Assembly: GCA_050331475.1 (NCBI GenBank)
Contig: JBHJGU010000105.1
Span: 1 to 33,336 of the forward strand
Direction: 5' to 3'
Length of the DNA: 33,336 nucleotides
From: JBHJGU01 sp050331475
Lineage (GTDB): Bacteria > Pseudomonadota > Alphaproteobacteria > Caulobacterales > Maricaulaceae
The position numbers and the translations under genes are program-made. Shown here piece after piece: positions 8,158 through 16,279 of this stretch; the first letter of the stretch is position 1; every line of letters starts with the position of its first letter. A model generated the notes under the pieces. It worked only from the letters and a program-made list of their open reading frames with translations. It was not told where the DNA came from and searched no databases.

Positions 8158-9483
8158 CTATTCTAGGATTTGACGCAAGCGGGCGAAGCTTTCTTCGAGC
8201 GGTGTCGCCTCTTCTTTGTCTTGCGCGAGGAATTGCTCGAGCTTCGGCTCAAGCGCGATTGCATGGTCCACCTCGGCGTTGGTTCCGGGGGAGTACGCCC
8301 CCATCCGGATCAACTCCTCCATGTCGGCATAAGTCGACAGGGCCTGGCGGGCCGCGCGAATGACCGGGATTTCTTCCGGCCGACAGCATCCCGGCATCAT
8401 CCGGGAGACTGATTTGAGAACATTGATAGCGGGATAGCGCCCCCGCTCGGCGATGGCGCGTTCCAGCACCACGTGTCCGTCTAAAATGCCGCGCACCGCG
8501 TCGGCCACCGGCTCGTCATGGTCGCCGCCGTCTACAAGCACGGTGAACAGCCCGGTGATTGAGCCATGGGCGGAGCCGTCGGGATGGGCGTAACCCGGGC
8601 CAGCGCGCTCCAACAGGCGCGGCAATTCTTGGAACACGGACGGCGTGTAGCCTTTGGTGGTGGGCGGTTCCCCGGCCGAAAGCCCAATCTCGCGCTGCGC
8701 CATGGCCAGCCGGGTGACCGTATCCATTAGGCACAAGACCGCATAGCCCATATCGCGGAACGCCTCAGAGACCGCCATCGTGAGCCGCGCGGCTTGGCGA
8801 CGGCCCAAAGCCGGCTCATCGGAGGAGGCCACCACCACGACGCCGCGCTTCAGCCCCTCCGGCCCCAATGTGTCCTCGACTAATTCGCGCACCTCCCGGC
8901 CCCGCTCCCCAATCAAGCCAATCACGGCGATGTCGCAATCGGCGTTTTTCGCCAGCATGGACATGAGTACGGATTTGCCCACGCCCGAGCCGGCGAACAG
9001 GCCCATCCGCTGGCCACGGCACAGCTGGGCGAAGGTGTCCAAGGCGCGCACGCCGAGGCTTAACCGAGCCCCAACCCGGCCGCGCGCGCTGGCGGGGGGC
9101 GGGTTGGCGTCGATGGGATAGCTCTTCGCCCCGTCGACGAGGGGTCCCTGGCCGTCCAGCGGTTCGCCGAAGGCGTTCACCACCCGGCCAAGCCAACCTA
9201 AGGAGGGTCGCGCCTGGGCGCCCTCCGGATCCAGATGAATGACCGACCCCGGGCGCACCCCGTCCAGCGGTCCATAAGGCAGAAGCACAGCGCGATCGTC
9301 GCGAAACCCCACCACTTCACAAAACGTGGTTCCCGTGCGCGCGGACACACGGCCCCGCGCGCCCAGAGCCAGCGCTTCCGCCGGGCCGCTTGCCTCGAGC
9401 ATGAGGCCGCGCACCGCCGTCACCCTACCGGTAAAGGTTCGGGTTTCAGCGCTCGCGAGTGCATTTATCGCCGCATCAAACAA
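8158..9483 (-). CDS. fliI: flagellum-specific export ATPase FliI
   Basis: FliI is the F1-beta-like hexameric ATPase that energises and orders flagellar type III export at the cytoplasmic face of the basal body. The 441-residue protein has an N-terminal barrel (about residues 15-90), Walker A GSGVGKS (165-171), the IGLIGERGREVREL segment typical of the FliI/YscN/F1 family, a Walker B region (AVLCLMDTVTRLAMAQREIG) and GEPPTTKGYTPSVF. The start appears to be TTG 9483, with a GAAGGGG element about 12 nt upstream; no in-frame ATG lies near it. It heads a fliI-fliJ operon divergent from ctrA. The shared 229-bp space contains TTAA-type boxes that could let CtrA control both. Confidence 0.96.
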   Translation of the reverse strand: MFDAAINALASAETRTFTGRVTAVRGLMLEASGPAEALALGARGRVSARTGTTFCEVVGFRDDRAVLLPYGPLDGVRPGSVIHLDPEGAQARPSLGWLGRVVNAFGEPLDGQGPLVDGAKSYPIDANPPPASARGRVGARLSLGVRALDTFAQLCRGQRMGLFAGSGVGKSVLMSMLAKNADCDIAVIGLIGERGREVRELVEDTLGPEGLKRGVVVVASSDEPALGRRQAARLTMAVSEAFRDMGYAVLCLMDTVTRLAMAQREIGLSAGEPPTTKGYTPSVFQELPRLLERAGPGYAHPDGSAHGSITGLFTVLVDGGDHDEPVADAVRGILDGHVVLERAIAERGRYPAINVLKSVSRMMPGCCRPEEIPVIRAARQALSTYADMEELIRMGAYSPGTNAEVDHAIALEPKLEQFLAQDKEEATPLEESFARLRQILE

Positions 9484-9712
9484 GGCCGGTTCAGCCCCTT
9501 CGTCGTTTAAGCCGGTTTCTCCGGTCGAAGGGCACGCTAACCCATTGCGGTTATTGCGCCGTAAACGCCCCCCTGACAGTTTTTCGCAGCGTATTAGGGA
9601 TTTCGTCGGCGTGGTTAAGGTTTCTTAAGGAATGGACCCTAGATTCGGATTAGGGTTAATAAACGCACACGCCCGGCGCTTAGTGATTCGCGCCGCCTTC
9701 AGGAGGGACAAT
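9484..9712. promoter_or_regulatory. divergent fliI/ctrA control region with GANTC and TTAA boxes
   Basis: This gap must hold both the ctrA (+) and fliI (-) promoters. It contains two GANTC sites (GATTC at 9642-9646 and 9685-9689), the CcrM methylation target that makes ctrA P1 replication-sensitive in Caulobacter. It also has a pair of TTAA half-sites 6 bp apart (9615-9618 and 9625-9628), one base short of the canonical TTAA-N7-TTAA CtrA box, and another TTAA at 9656. TAGATT (9640-9645) overlapping the first GATTC could be a -10 element. The AGGAGGG at 9701-9707 is a strong ribosome site for ctrA. The motifs are visible; promoter assignment is inferred by analogy. Confidence 0.55.
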
Positions 9713-10408
9713 ATGCGTGTTCTGCTGATTGAAGACGACGGCGCCACGGCGCAAAGCATTGAACTCATGCTTAAGTCGGATGGTTTCAACGTCTACACCA
9801 CAGATTTGGGCGAAGAGGGCGTCGATCTCGGCAAGCTCTATGATTACGATATCATCCTCCTGGATTTGATTTTACCGGATATGCAAGGCCTTGACGTCTT
9901 GAAGACCTTGCGGGTCGCGAAGGTGGAAACCCCGGTGATGATCCTCTCGGGCACTGCGGATATCGATACGAAGGTTAAAGGCCTGGGCATTGGCGCTGAC
10001 GATTACATGACCAAGCCGTTCCATAAGGACGAGCTGATCGCGCGCATCCACGCCGTTGTTCGCCGCTCCAAGGGTCACTCCCAATCGGTGATCCGCACCG
10101 GCTCGGTCGTCGTCAATCTCGACGCCAAGTCGGTGGAAGTCGAAAACGAGCGCGTGCATCTGACCGGCAAAGAATATCAAATGCTGGAACTGCTTTCGCT
10201 GCGCAAGGGCACGACGCTAACCAAAGAGATGTTCCTGAACCATCTTTATGGCGGCATGGACGAGCCGGAATTGAAGATCATCGACGTCTTCATCTGTAAG
10301 CTGCGTAAGAAACTCGCCGCCGCCACTGGGGGCGAACACTTCATCGAAACCGTGTGGGGCCGCGGCTATGTGTTGCGCGATCCCAATGAGGCGGACAAAG
10401 CCGCCTGA
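9713..10408 (+). CDS. ctrA: cell-cycle response regulator CtrA
   Basis: CtrA is the OmpR-family master regulator of the alphaproteobacterial cell cycle; in Caulobacter it controls flagellar, chemotaxis, division and methylation genes and blocks replication initiation. The product is 231 residues, the same length as Caulobacter CtrA. The receiver has the acidic pair (IEDD), phosphoacceptor Asp51 (LLDLILPD) and the conserved Lys in DDYMTKPF. The winged-helix domain contains LTGKEYQMLELL, the KIIDVFICKLRKKL recognition region and VWGRGYVLRDP. It ends in Ala-Ala, matching the ClpXP recognition tail known from Caulobacter. ATG 9713 follows AGGAGGG; the frame is open to 9632 upstream, but without support. 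An intrinsic terminator follows. Confidence 0.98.
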   Translation: MRVLLIEDDGATAQSIELMLKSDGFNVYTTDLGEEGVDLGKLYDYDIILLDLILPDMQGLDVLKTLRVAKVETPVMILSGTADIDTKVKGLGIGADDYMTKPFHKDELIARIHAVVRRSKGHSQSVIRTGSVVVNLDAKSVEVENERVHLTGKEYQMLELLSLRKGTTLTKEMFLNHLYGGMDEPELKIIDVFICKLRKKLAAATGGEHFIETVWGRGYVLRDPNEADKAA

Positions 10409-10465
10409 AAGGCTGAGGACGTCCCGCGGTGAACGCCGCGGTGGAATGTCATTCGAACGATAAAG

Positions 10466-10495
10466 AAAAAGCGGCTCCAATGAGCCGCTTTTTTT
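10466..10495. terminator. bidirectional rho-independent terminator, ctrA/cheR
   Basis: A perfect 7-bp stem (GCGGCTC / GAGCCGC) with a CAAT loop is flanked by AAAAA on the left and TTTTTTT on the right, so it is a textbook intrinsic terminator for both strands. It lies 57 bp after ctrA and 38 bp after the end of the converging cheR gene. Confidence 0.92.
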
Positions 10496-10533
10496 GTGCG
10501 ATAGCCTTGCGTTCGTGGGCCGCGAAGGTCGAC

Positions 10534-11370
10534 CTACGCCACCGCCCTGGCTTTGTCGTCTTGAGTGCGTTGGTAAAGCCCGCGCCGGCCCTGAGCGGGT
10601 TGGAAGGCGGTGGTTAACCCCATCACGGTCTCCGCGGCGCCGAGGAACAAGAAACCGTCTTGCGGCAGAAGCTGCGCCATCCGGTTCAGCACCATGGACT
10701 TCGTCTCTTGATCAAAATAAATTAACACGTTGCGGCAGAACACAATGTCAAACCGACCCAGGGCGGCCGGCGAGTCTAACAAGTTGAATAACTTGTACTC
10801 CACCCGGTGCTTAATGCTGTCCTTGATGGCCCAAAGCTCGCCTTGTTTCTCAAAGTATTTCACCATGAGCTGGACGGGCAGGCCGCGCTGTACTTCGAAC
10901 TGAGTGTAAAGCCCGGATTTTGCCTTCGCCAAAGCCCTGTCCGAAATGTCGGTGGCCACGATGTCGACCTGCACCCCGCCGAGTTGGGGCGCCATTTGGT
11001 CAAGCAACATGGCGAGCGAATAGGGCTCCTGGCCGGTCGAGGCGGCGGCGCACCAAATCCGAACCCGGCCGGCGGTGGCCCGCGCGCGCGCCAGGATCGG
11101 CATAACGTCGGTTTTCATCAGCTCGAACGGCGTCTTGTCCCGAAAGAAGAACGTCTCGTTCGTGGTCATGGCGTCGGTGATCGCGCGCGCTAGCCGTTCG
11201 TCACGGCGGTTGCGCACCACCGCGATCAGTTCAGACAGGGTGGCGAAGCCTTCGCGACGGGCGACGGGCGACAGGCGGCTGTCAATCAAATAGCTTTTGT
11301 CTTGGGTTAAGACTAAGCCGGAGCGTTCGCGCACAAGCGCGCGAACATAGTCGAAGTCGTGCTCAGTCAT
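10534..11370 (-). CDS. cheR: chemotaxis protein methyltransferase CheR
   Basis: CheR transfers methyl groups from S-adenosylmethionine to glutamates on chemoreceptors, which allows adaptation. The 278-residue protein has the all-alpha N-terminal domain (FDYVRALVRERSGLVL) and a receptor-recognition arginine-rich region (SRLSPVARREGF). Next come TTNETFFFRD, the SAM-binding RIWCAAASTGQEPYSLAML, and FDIVFCRNVLIYFD near the C-terminus. All are hallmarks of CheR. ATG 11370 overlaps the cheB stop (ATGA). It is the last gene of the che operon and faces the terminator at 10466-10495. Confidence 0.97.
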   Translation of the reverse strand: MTEHDFDYVRALVRERSGLVLTQDKSYLIDSRLSPVARREGFATLSELIAVVRNRRDERLARAITDAMTTNETFFFRDKTPFELMKTDVMPILARARATAGRVRIWCAAASTGQEPYSLAMLLDQMAPQLGGVQVDIVATDISDRALAKAKSGLYTQFEVQRGLPVQLMVKYFEKQGELWAIKDSIKHRVEYKLFNLLDSPAALGRFDIVFCRNVLIYFDQETKSMVLNRMAQLLPQDGFLFLGAAETVMGLTTAFQPAQGRRGLYQRTQDDKARAVA

Positions 11371-12518
11371 AGCCCGTTCCCACGCATAATCCGTTGTATC
11401 TTTTCACCAAATTTATCAAGCGGCACGAGAGCGCTGGCCGATCCGATCCGCGCGACAGCTCCGGGCATGCCCCAAACGACGCTTGAGGCTTCGTCCTGCG
11501 CCAGCACCAAACCGCCCGCATCCGCGATCGTCACCGACCCCGCCGCGCCGTCCGCGCCCATGCCCGTAAGCACCAGCGCCAGAAGGTCGCCGCCATAGGC
11601 CTCGCAGGCACTGCGGAACAGCGGATCCACCGCCGGGCGGCAGTAATTCTCCGGCGGATCGTCGGAGAGTTTGAGCTTAAGCCCCCCGCCCCGGTTGCAC
11701 ACCAGCATGTGCTTGTCCCCGCGCGCGACGTGGATGCGTCCGGGCTTGATCGGCATGCCGTCTTCGGCCTCGACGCACGACAGCGGCCCGGCCCGGTCCA
11801 AATGCTCGGCCAGTACGGAGGTGAAGGTTTTCGGCATGTGCTGGACCACCAGCACCGGGACGCCGCTCGCCGGGCCCAAGGCCGCAGCGATCACACGGAG
11901 GGCTTGCGGCCCACCGGTCGAGGAGCCAATGACGATGGCTTTAGGCTTCACCCGCCGGGCGGGCCGTAATTTGACCGGACCGGTGGTGGGGATGATCGCG
12001 GGCGCGGGCGCGCCAAGTTTGGCCGCTTGCCGGCTGGCGGTGAACCCGGTGGGACGAATTCCGCGCGGGTCCGTGTTCCCGCCCAACGCGCGCACTTTGG
12101 CGAGTAAGTCCTCCCGGAAATCCCGCGCTGAGGCCAGCCGCGCGCCGTCGGGCTTGGCCAAATAATCCGCAGCCCCCGCGGACAGCGCGCGCAGGGTGAC
12201 ATCGGCGCCGCGCCGGGTGAGCGTCGAGGCCATGACGATCTTCGCCTTGGGCGCGCGTTTGCGCAGCTCAGGCAAAGCGGTGAGCCCGTCCAAGCGCGGC
12301 ATCTCGATGTCGAGAACAATCACGTCGGGATTGATCGCGGCGACCCGGTCGAGCGCCTGCTGCCCATCCACGCAGGACCCCGCGAGCGCCAAGTCCGGCT
12401 CGGTGTCAATCCAGCGGCTCACCAAACCGCGCACAACGGCGGAATCGTCGACCAGCATGACCCGAACGGGCGGCTTCGCCCCGGCTCGGCCCGCCGCTCT
12501 GGTTTGAGGAACGCTCAC
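11367..12518 (-). CDS. cheB: chemotaxis methylesterase/glutamine deamidase CheB
   Basis: CheB removes receptor methyl groups and is activated by CheA phosphorylation. The 383-residue protein has an N-terminal receiver (residues 18-135) with the VDD pair and phosphoacceptor Asp70 in IVLDIEMPRLDG. A linker follows, then the esterase domain (about 190-380) with the serine motif IGSSTGGPQAL, the histidine motif VQHMPKTFTSVLAEHL and LTGMGADGAAG, which supply the catalytic Ser-His-Asp set. The start is GTG 12518; no closer in-frame ATG fits the receiver beginning. It lies 10 bp after cheY and overlaps cheR by 4 bp, pairing the two adaptation enzymes. Confidence 0.97.
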   Translation of the reverse strand: MSVPQTRAAGRAGAKPPVRVMLVDDSAVVRGLVSRWIDTEPDLALAGSCVDGQQALDRVAAINPDVIVLDIEMPRLDGLTALPELRKRAPKAKIVMASTLTRRGADVTLRALSAGAADYLAKPDGARLASARDFREDLLAKVRALGGNTDPRGIRPTGFTASRQAAKLGAPAPAIIPTTGPVKLRPARRVKPKAIVIGSSTGGPQALRVIAAALGPASGVPVLVVQHMPKTFTSVLAEHLDRAGPLSCVEAEDGMPIKPGRIHVARGDKHMLVCNRGGGLKLKLSDDPPENYCRPAVDPLFRSACEAYGGDLLALVLTGMGADGAAGSVTIADAGGLVLAQDEASSVVWGMPGAVARIGSASALVPLDKFGEKIQRIMRGNGL

Positions 12519-12528
12519 GCCGCCCCCC

Positions 12529-12894
12529 TTACGCCAAACCGGCTTCGGCGAATTTCGCTTCGATGATGTCGCTGTCGAACGGCTTCATGATGTATTCGTT
12601 CGCGCCCGCGGACAGCGCCTCCATGATGTGAGAGACGTCATTCTCCGTGGTGCAAAACACCACCACCGGCTGATCCCCGCCCTGTTCCCGTCGCAAGGCG
12701 CGCAGAAAATCAATGCCGTTCATCACCGGCATGTTCCAGTCGAGCAGGATAGCGTCGGGCATATCGGTGCGACACGTGTCCAAAGCCTCTTGGCCGTCGG
12801 CGGCCTCGGCGCATTCGAAGGCCAAATCCTCCAAAATGCGCCGCGCGACTTTGCGGATCACCCGGCTGTCATCCACGACGAGGCATGTTTTCAT
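12529..12894 (-). CDS. cheY: chemotaxis response regulator CheY
   Basis: This is a single-domain receiver of 121 residues. It carries the acidic pair VVDDSR, phosphoacceptor Asp52 in LLDWNMPVMNG, the switch Thr in FCTTEND and the conserved Lys in YIMKPFD. Phosphorylated by CheA, it should bind the motor switch (FliM/FliN). ATG 12894 is supported by GAGG about 8 nt upstream; the frame continues upstream, but into arginine-rich noise. It lies between cheW and cheB. In alphaproteobacteria, single-domain receivers can also act as phosphate sinks, so motor binding is inferred. Confidence 0.95.
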   Translation of the reverse strand: MKTCLVVDDSRVIRKVARRILEDLAFECAEAADGQEALDTCRTDMPDAILLDWNMPVMNGIDFLRALRREQGGDQPVVVFCTTENDVSHIMEALSAGANEYIMKPFDSDIIEAKFAEAGLA

Positions 12895-12947
12895 CGGTGT
12901 CACCTCTGTTCCGCCGCGCCCAAAGCGACGTTCGGATGGTCGGCCGC

Positions 12948-13433
12948 TTAGGCGGCGGCCGCTTTGGTTTCCACGAATTCCAGCATCTGATCGACGTCGA
13001 CCACGATCAGCAGCCCCTTCTCCAAACGGTAGACCCCGCGGGCGACCGCCTGCCATCGAGGGTCGAGGTTGCTGGGGTTTGGTTCAAACTGATCATGATC
13101 CGGGCGCAGAACTTCGCTCACCGAGTCCACGATCAAGCCATAAGACTCGCCGTCTTTTTCGATGCCGATCGCCATGCCCTCGCCATCGTCCTGGCGCGGT
13201 TCGAGCCCAAGCCGGGCGCGCGCATCGATGGCGGTGACGATGCGGCCGCGCAAGTTTAAGACACCGGCGACCTCTTTTGGCGCCATTGGCACGGGCGTGA
13301 GGTTTTGCGGCGCGAAGACATCGTGGATCAGCGAGACTTCGACCCCGAACAATTGCTCGCCAATGTGGAAGGTGACGAACTCGCGGGCTTCATCGGAGAC
13401 CAACGCGACGTGAGATTGAGCTTGGTCGGTCAT
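12948..13433 (-). CDS. cheW: chemotaxis coupling protein CheW
   Basis: CheW is the adaptor that joins chemoreceptors to CheA in signalling arrays. The 161-residue product has the single CheW fold: EFVTFHIGEQLFGVEVSLIHDV, a PKEVAGVLNLRGRIVTAID segment that is the strongest family signature, YGLIVDSVSEVL, and a final GLLIVVDVDQML strand. A short N-terminal extension (about 16 residues) and an Ala-rich tail flank the domain. ATG 13433 overlaps the cheA stop by ATGA, so its translation is coupled to cheA; cheY starts 53 bp downstream. Confidence 0.96.
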   Translation of the reverse strand: MTDQAQSHVALVSDEAREFVTFHIGEQLFGVEVSLIHDVFAPQNLTPVPMAPKEVAGVLNLRGRIVTAIDARARLGLEPRQDDGEGMAIGIEKDGESYGLIVDSVSEVLRPDHDQFEPNPSNLDPRWQAVARGVYRLEKGLLIVVDVDQMLEFVETKAAAA

Positions 13434-16174
13434 GCCGCCACTCCTACGGTTTTCAAGGCATATTCAAGGGCGGCGACCAGCGACGCGCGATCGGACTTGC
13501 GCACCACGTCGGTGAACCCGCCCGCACGGCCCGCCTCTTCCAGAGCTTCCAGCGGCATGCCGGAGAGCGCGACCCGCGGGGTGGACTGCCAGCGATCGTC
13601 ATGGGCCAAGCGCTTGGCGAAGGCGACCCCGTCCTCGCCCGGCATTTCAATGTCGGACACAATGACGTCGAAGGTTTCACCCGCTTCACGCAGACCCCAC
13701 GCGGCGGCGGGGCTTTCCACCGCCGTCACGTCATAACCGGCCGCGCCCAAGAGCGGGGTCATCACGTTGCGGAAGAAATTGTCGTCATCGACCAGCAACA
13801 GCCGCCGGCGCGGGCGCGGGCCCTGCTCGGGCGCGCGGTCGAACCATTCGGGGAAGGCTTGGGTGAGGAAGTGCGCGACGTCGACGACTTCCGTCGCCCG
13901 GCCCTTGAGCACGGCCGTGCCCAACAGCCCCGCCGTGTCGCTTTCCAGCTCCACATTCACCTGTTCCTCGACGATGTCGATGATTTCGTCGACCGCCAGA
14001 CCCATGGTGTAGCGCCCATTGGAGAACACCAAGACCGGCTGGTGGCCTTCGGCGGCGAATTCGCCATAGGGGCTGGCGTGCAGAAGCGGCATTAAGCGGC
14101 CGCGATATTGCGTGACGTGGCGATCGTTGGAGGTTTCGATCTTGTCCGCGTCGATTTCCTCAAGGCGGGTCACTAGGCTGAGCGGCACCGCTTTGGGATC
14201 GGTCCCGCCGGCGCGGAACACCAGCATGGAGGAGGCCTCGTCGGCGGCGCGCGCAGCGGCGTTTTCAGCTTCGGCGGCCGCGCTGTCCAGTTCGTGGGCT
14301 TTGGCGCCGATGGTCTGGCCCAGACCGTTGGGGTCTACAATCATGATCACCGATCCGTCGCCCAAAATCGTGTTGCCGGAGAAGGCGCTGAGATCGCGCA
14401 AAGCGCTGGCCAGCGGCTTGACGACGATTTCTTCGGTGTCGAACACCTCATCGACGACGACGCCGAAGCGCTGCTCGCCCACTTGCATCACCACCACGAA
14501 GGATGCGCGATCGCTGTCCGCGTCGTTATGCGCGTTCAAGCCCAGCATGACAGACAGATCGGCCAGAGGCAGCAACCGATCGCGCAAGCGTAAGACGCGG
14601 GTTTTGTTGATCACCTCGACCTTATGTTCGGCGTTTGCGCCGGTGCGCACCAACTCCACGACCGACAATTGCGGGATCGCGAAGCGCTGCGCGCCCGAGC
14701 CGACAATGAGCGCGGAGATGATCGCTAGGGTCAGCGGAATCTTGATGGTGAAGGTCGAGCCATGGCCCGGCGTGGAGACCAAATCCACCGTGCCGCCGAT
14801 CTGCTCGATGTTTGTGCGCACCACGTCCATGCCCACACCGCGACCGGAGAGGCTGGTCACCTTGGCGGCGGTCGAGAAACCGGGCGCAAAAATGAACCGA
14901 TGGATCTGGGCGTCAGTCATGTGCTCGGCCTCAGCGGCCGTGGTCACACCCTTTTCGATGGCCTTTTTCTTGATCCGGTCGGTGTTTAGCCCGGCGCCGT
15001 CATCACCAATTTCGATAATGATGTGCCCGCCCTCATGGTAAGCGCGCAACTTGATCGTGCCGGCGTCGGGCTTGCCCTTGGCCAGCCGCTCTTCCGGCGG
15101 CTCCAGCCCGTGGTCGGCGGAGTTGCGCACCATGTGGGTGAGCGGATCGCGGATCAGTTCCAAGACCTGGCGGTCGAGCTCAGTTTCCTGGCCTTCCATG
15201 ACCAGATTGATGCGCTTGCCGAGCTCACGGCTACAGTCGCGCACAATCCGCGGCAGTTTTTTCCAAGCATTACCGATCGGCTGCATGCGGGTTTTCATTA
15301 CCCCGTCTTGCAGCTCCGCGGTGATATTGGAGAGCCGTTGCATGGGCACCTTGAATTCGGCGTCGTCCATGGACCGGGTCATTTGCAGGAGCTGATTGCG
15401 GGTCAGCACCAGCTCCGAGACCATGGTCATCAGGTTCTCAAGCACATCCACATTTACGCGAATCGATTGGTTGGCGACGGATTTCTCTGAACGCTCGCCC
15501 ATTGGCGCGCCGTCGTCGTCTTCCGCTCGATCCGCCGTTTTGACCTCGGCGCTCGCCGTTTGCGCTTGGTTCGCCGCCTCGATCTCCGCAGGACCGGAGG
15601 CGGCGTGGAAGGCCGCTTCCAGGTCCGCTAGCGAAACCTCGCCGGGGCGCAGCTCGCGCCCCAAATCAGCGTCCCAGTTTTCGTCGCCCTCAACTGCGGC
15701 CGGCTCGACCGGCGGCGCTTCGTCACCAATGTCATCCTCGTCAGGCTCGACGAGCGCAACGGGCGCCGGCGGCGGCGGCGCGGACGAGCCTTCGAGCTTA
15801 CCTTCCGCGGCGGCTTCCAACTGATCGATCAGATCCCGGTCATCGCCCGCAGGCTCAGCGCCCTCGTGCTCCAAATGGCTTAAGAGCGATTTGATTCGGT
15901 CGATTGATTCCAGAATCAAGGTCACCGCTTCCGCGGTTACGGTCAGCGAGCGCTCGCGATATTTGCCCAGCAAGGTTTCCCCTGCGTGCGCGATCGCTTC
16001 AAGACGCGGCAAACCCAGAAACCCGCACGTGCCCTTAATGGTGTGCACGAGTCTGAAAATGTTATTCAAAATTGCGACGTCATTCGGGTTCGCTTCGAAT
16101 TTCACCAACTCGGTGTCGATGACGTCGAGGCTTTCCGCCGTTTCAGTCAAAAACTCCGTCAACAGATCGTCCAT
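13430..16174 (-). CDS. cheA: chemotaxis hybrid histidine kinase CheA with C-terminal receiver
   Basis: CheA is the array kinase that phosphorylates CheY and CheB. Domains of this 914-residue form, in order: an Hpt domain with the phosphorylatable His44 (LVHTIKGTCGFLG); a long acidic, Pro/Ala-rich linker (about 105-240) with no recognisable CheY-binding P2 domain; the dimerisation helices (IRVNVDVLENLMTMVSELV); the HATPase domain with the N box MVRNSADHGLEPPEERLAKG, GDDGAGL and SGRGVGMDVV; and two successive CheW-like domains (about 505-640 and 660-785). The last is a receiver (about 792-910) with VDDDNFF and IVSDIEMPGEDG. The second CheW-like domain and the receiver are extra to the enterobacterial layout, making this an internal-phosphorelay or phosphate-sink type. 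ATG 16174 follows GAGG. Confidence 0.96.
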   Translation of the reverse strand: MDDLLTEFLTETAESLDVIDTELVKFEANPNDVAILNNIFRLVHTIKGTCGFLGLPRLEAIAHAGETLLGKYRERSLTVTAEAVTLILESIDRIKSLLSHLEHEGAEPAGDDRDLIDQLEAAAEGKLEGSSAPPPPAPVALVEPDEDDIGDEAPPVEPAAVEGDENWDADLGRELRPGEVSLADLEAAFHAASGPAEIEAANQAQTASAEVKTADRAEDDDGAPMGERSEKSVANQSIRVNVDVLENLMTMVSELVLTRNQLLQMTRSMDDAEFKVPMQRLSNITAELQDGVMKTRMQPIGNAWKKLPRIVRDCSRELGKRINLVMEGQETELDRQVLELIRDPLTHMVRNSADHGLEPPEERLAKGKPDAGTIKLRAYHEGGHIIIEIGDDGAGLNTDRIKKKAIEKGVTTAAEAEHMTDAQIHRFIFAPGFSTAAKVTSLSGRGVGMDVVRTNIEQIGGTVDLVSTPGHGSTFTIKIPLTLAIISALIVGSGAQRFAIPQLSVVELVRTGANAEHKVEVINKTRVLRLRDRLLPLADLSVMLGLNAHNDADSDRASFVVVMQVGEQRFGVVVDEVFDTEEIVVKPLASALRDLSAFSGNTILGDGSVIMIVDPNGLGQTIGAKAHELDSAAAEAENAAARAADEASSMLVFRAGGTDPKAVPLSLVTRLEEIDADKIETSNDRHVTQYRGRLMPLLHASPYGEFAAEGHQPVLVFSNGRYTMGLAVDEIIDIVEEQVNVELESDTAGLLGTAVLKGRATEVVDVAHFLTQAFPEWFDRAPEQGPRPRRRLLLVDDDNFFRNVMTPLLGAAGYDVTAVESPAAAWGLREAGETFDVIVSDIEMPGEDGVAFAKRLAHDDRWQSTPRVALSGMPLEALEEAGRAGGFTDVVRKSDRASLVAALEYALKTVGVAA

Positions 16175-16210
16175 GCCGCGACCTCAATAATGTGTGCATT
16201 GACAGGCGCG

Positions 16211-16233
16211 GTGCGCCCTTCTCGGAAGGGCAC
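16211..16233. other. bulged hairpin between chpT and cheA
   Basis: A stem (GTGC plus CCTTC pairing with GAAGG plus GCAC, with a 2-nt bulge) lies in the 105-bp space after chpT and before cheA on the minus strand. No T-run follows. It could weaken read-through from chpT or form part of the cheA leader; a TTAAC half-box lies on the promoter side. Modest support only. Confidence 0.35.
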
Positions 16234-16279
16234 ATTCGGGGAGAACCGTTAAAAACGACTGAAACCTGGCGAGCGACGA

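Noticed and set aside
9615..9628. Canonical CtrA box in the ctrA upstream region
   Set aside because: The two TTAA half-sites are 6 bp apart, not 7, so I report them as CtrA-like only.
14112..15041. 309-residue plus-strand frame opposite cheA
   Set aside because: The opposite strand carries unambiguous kinase and CheW-like motifs; this frame is a low-complexity shadow.
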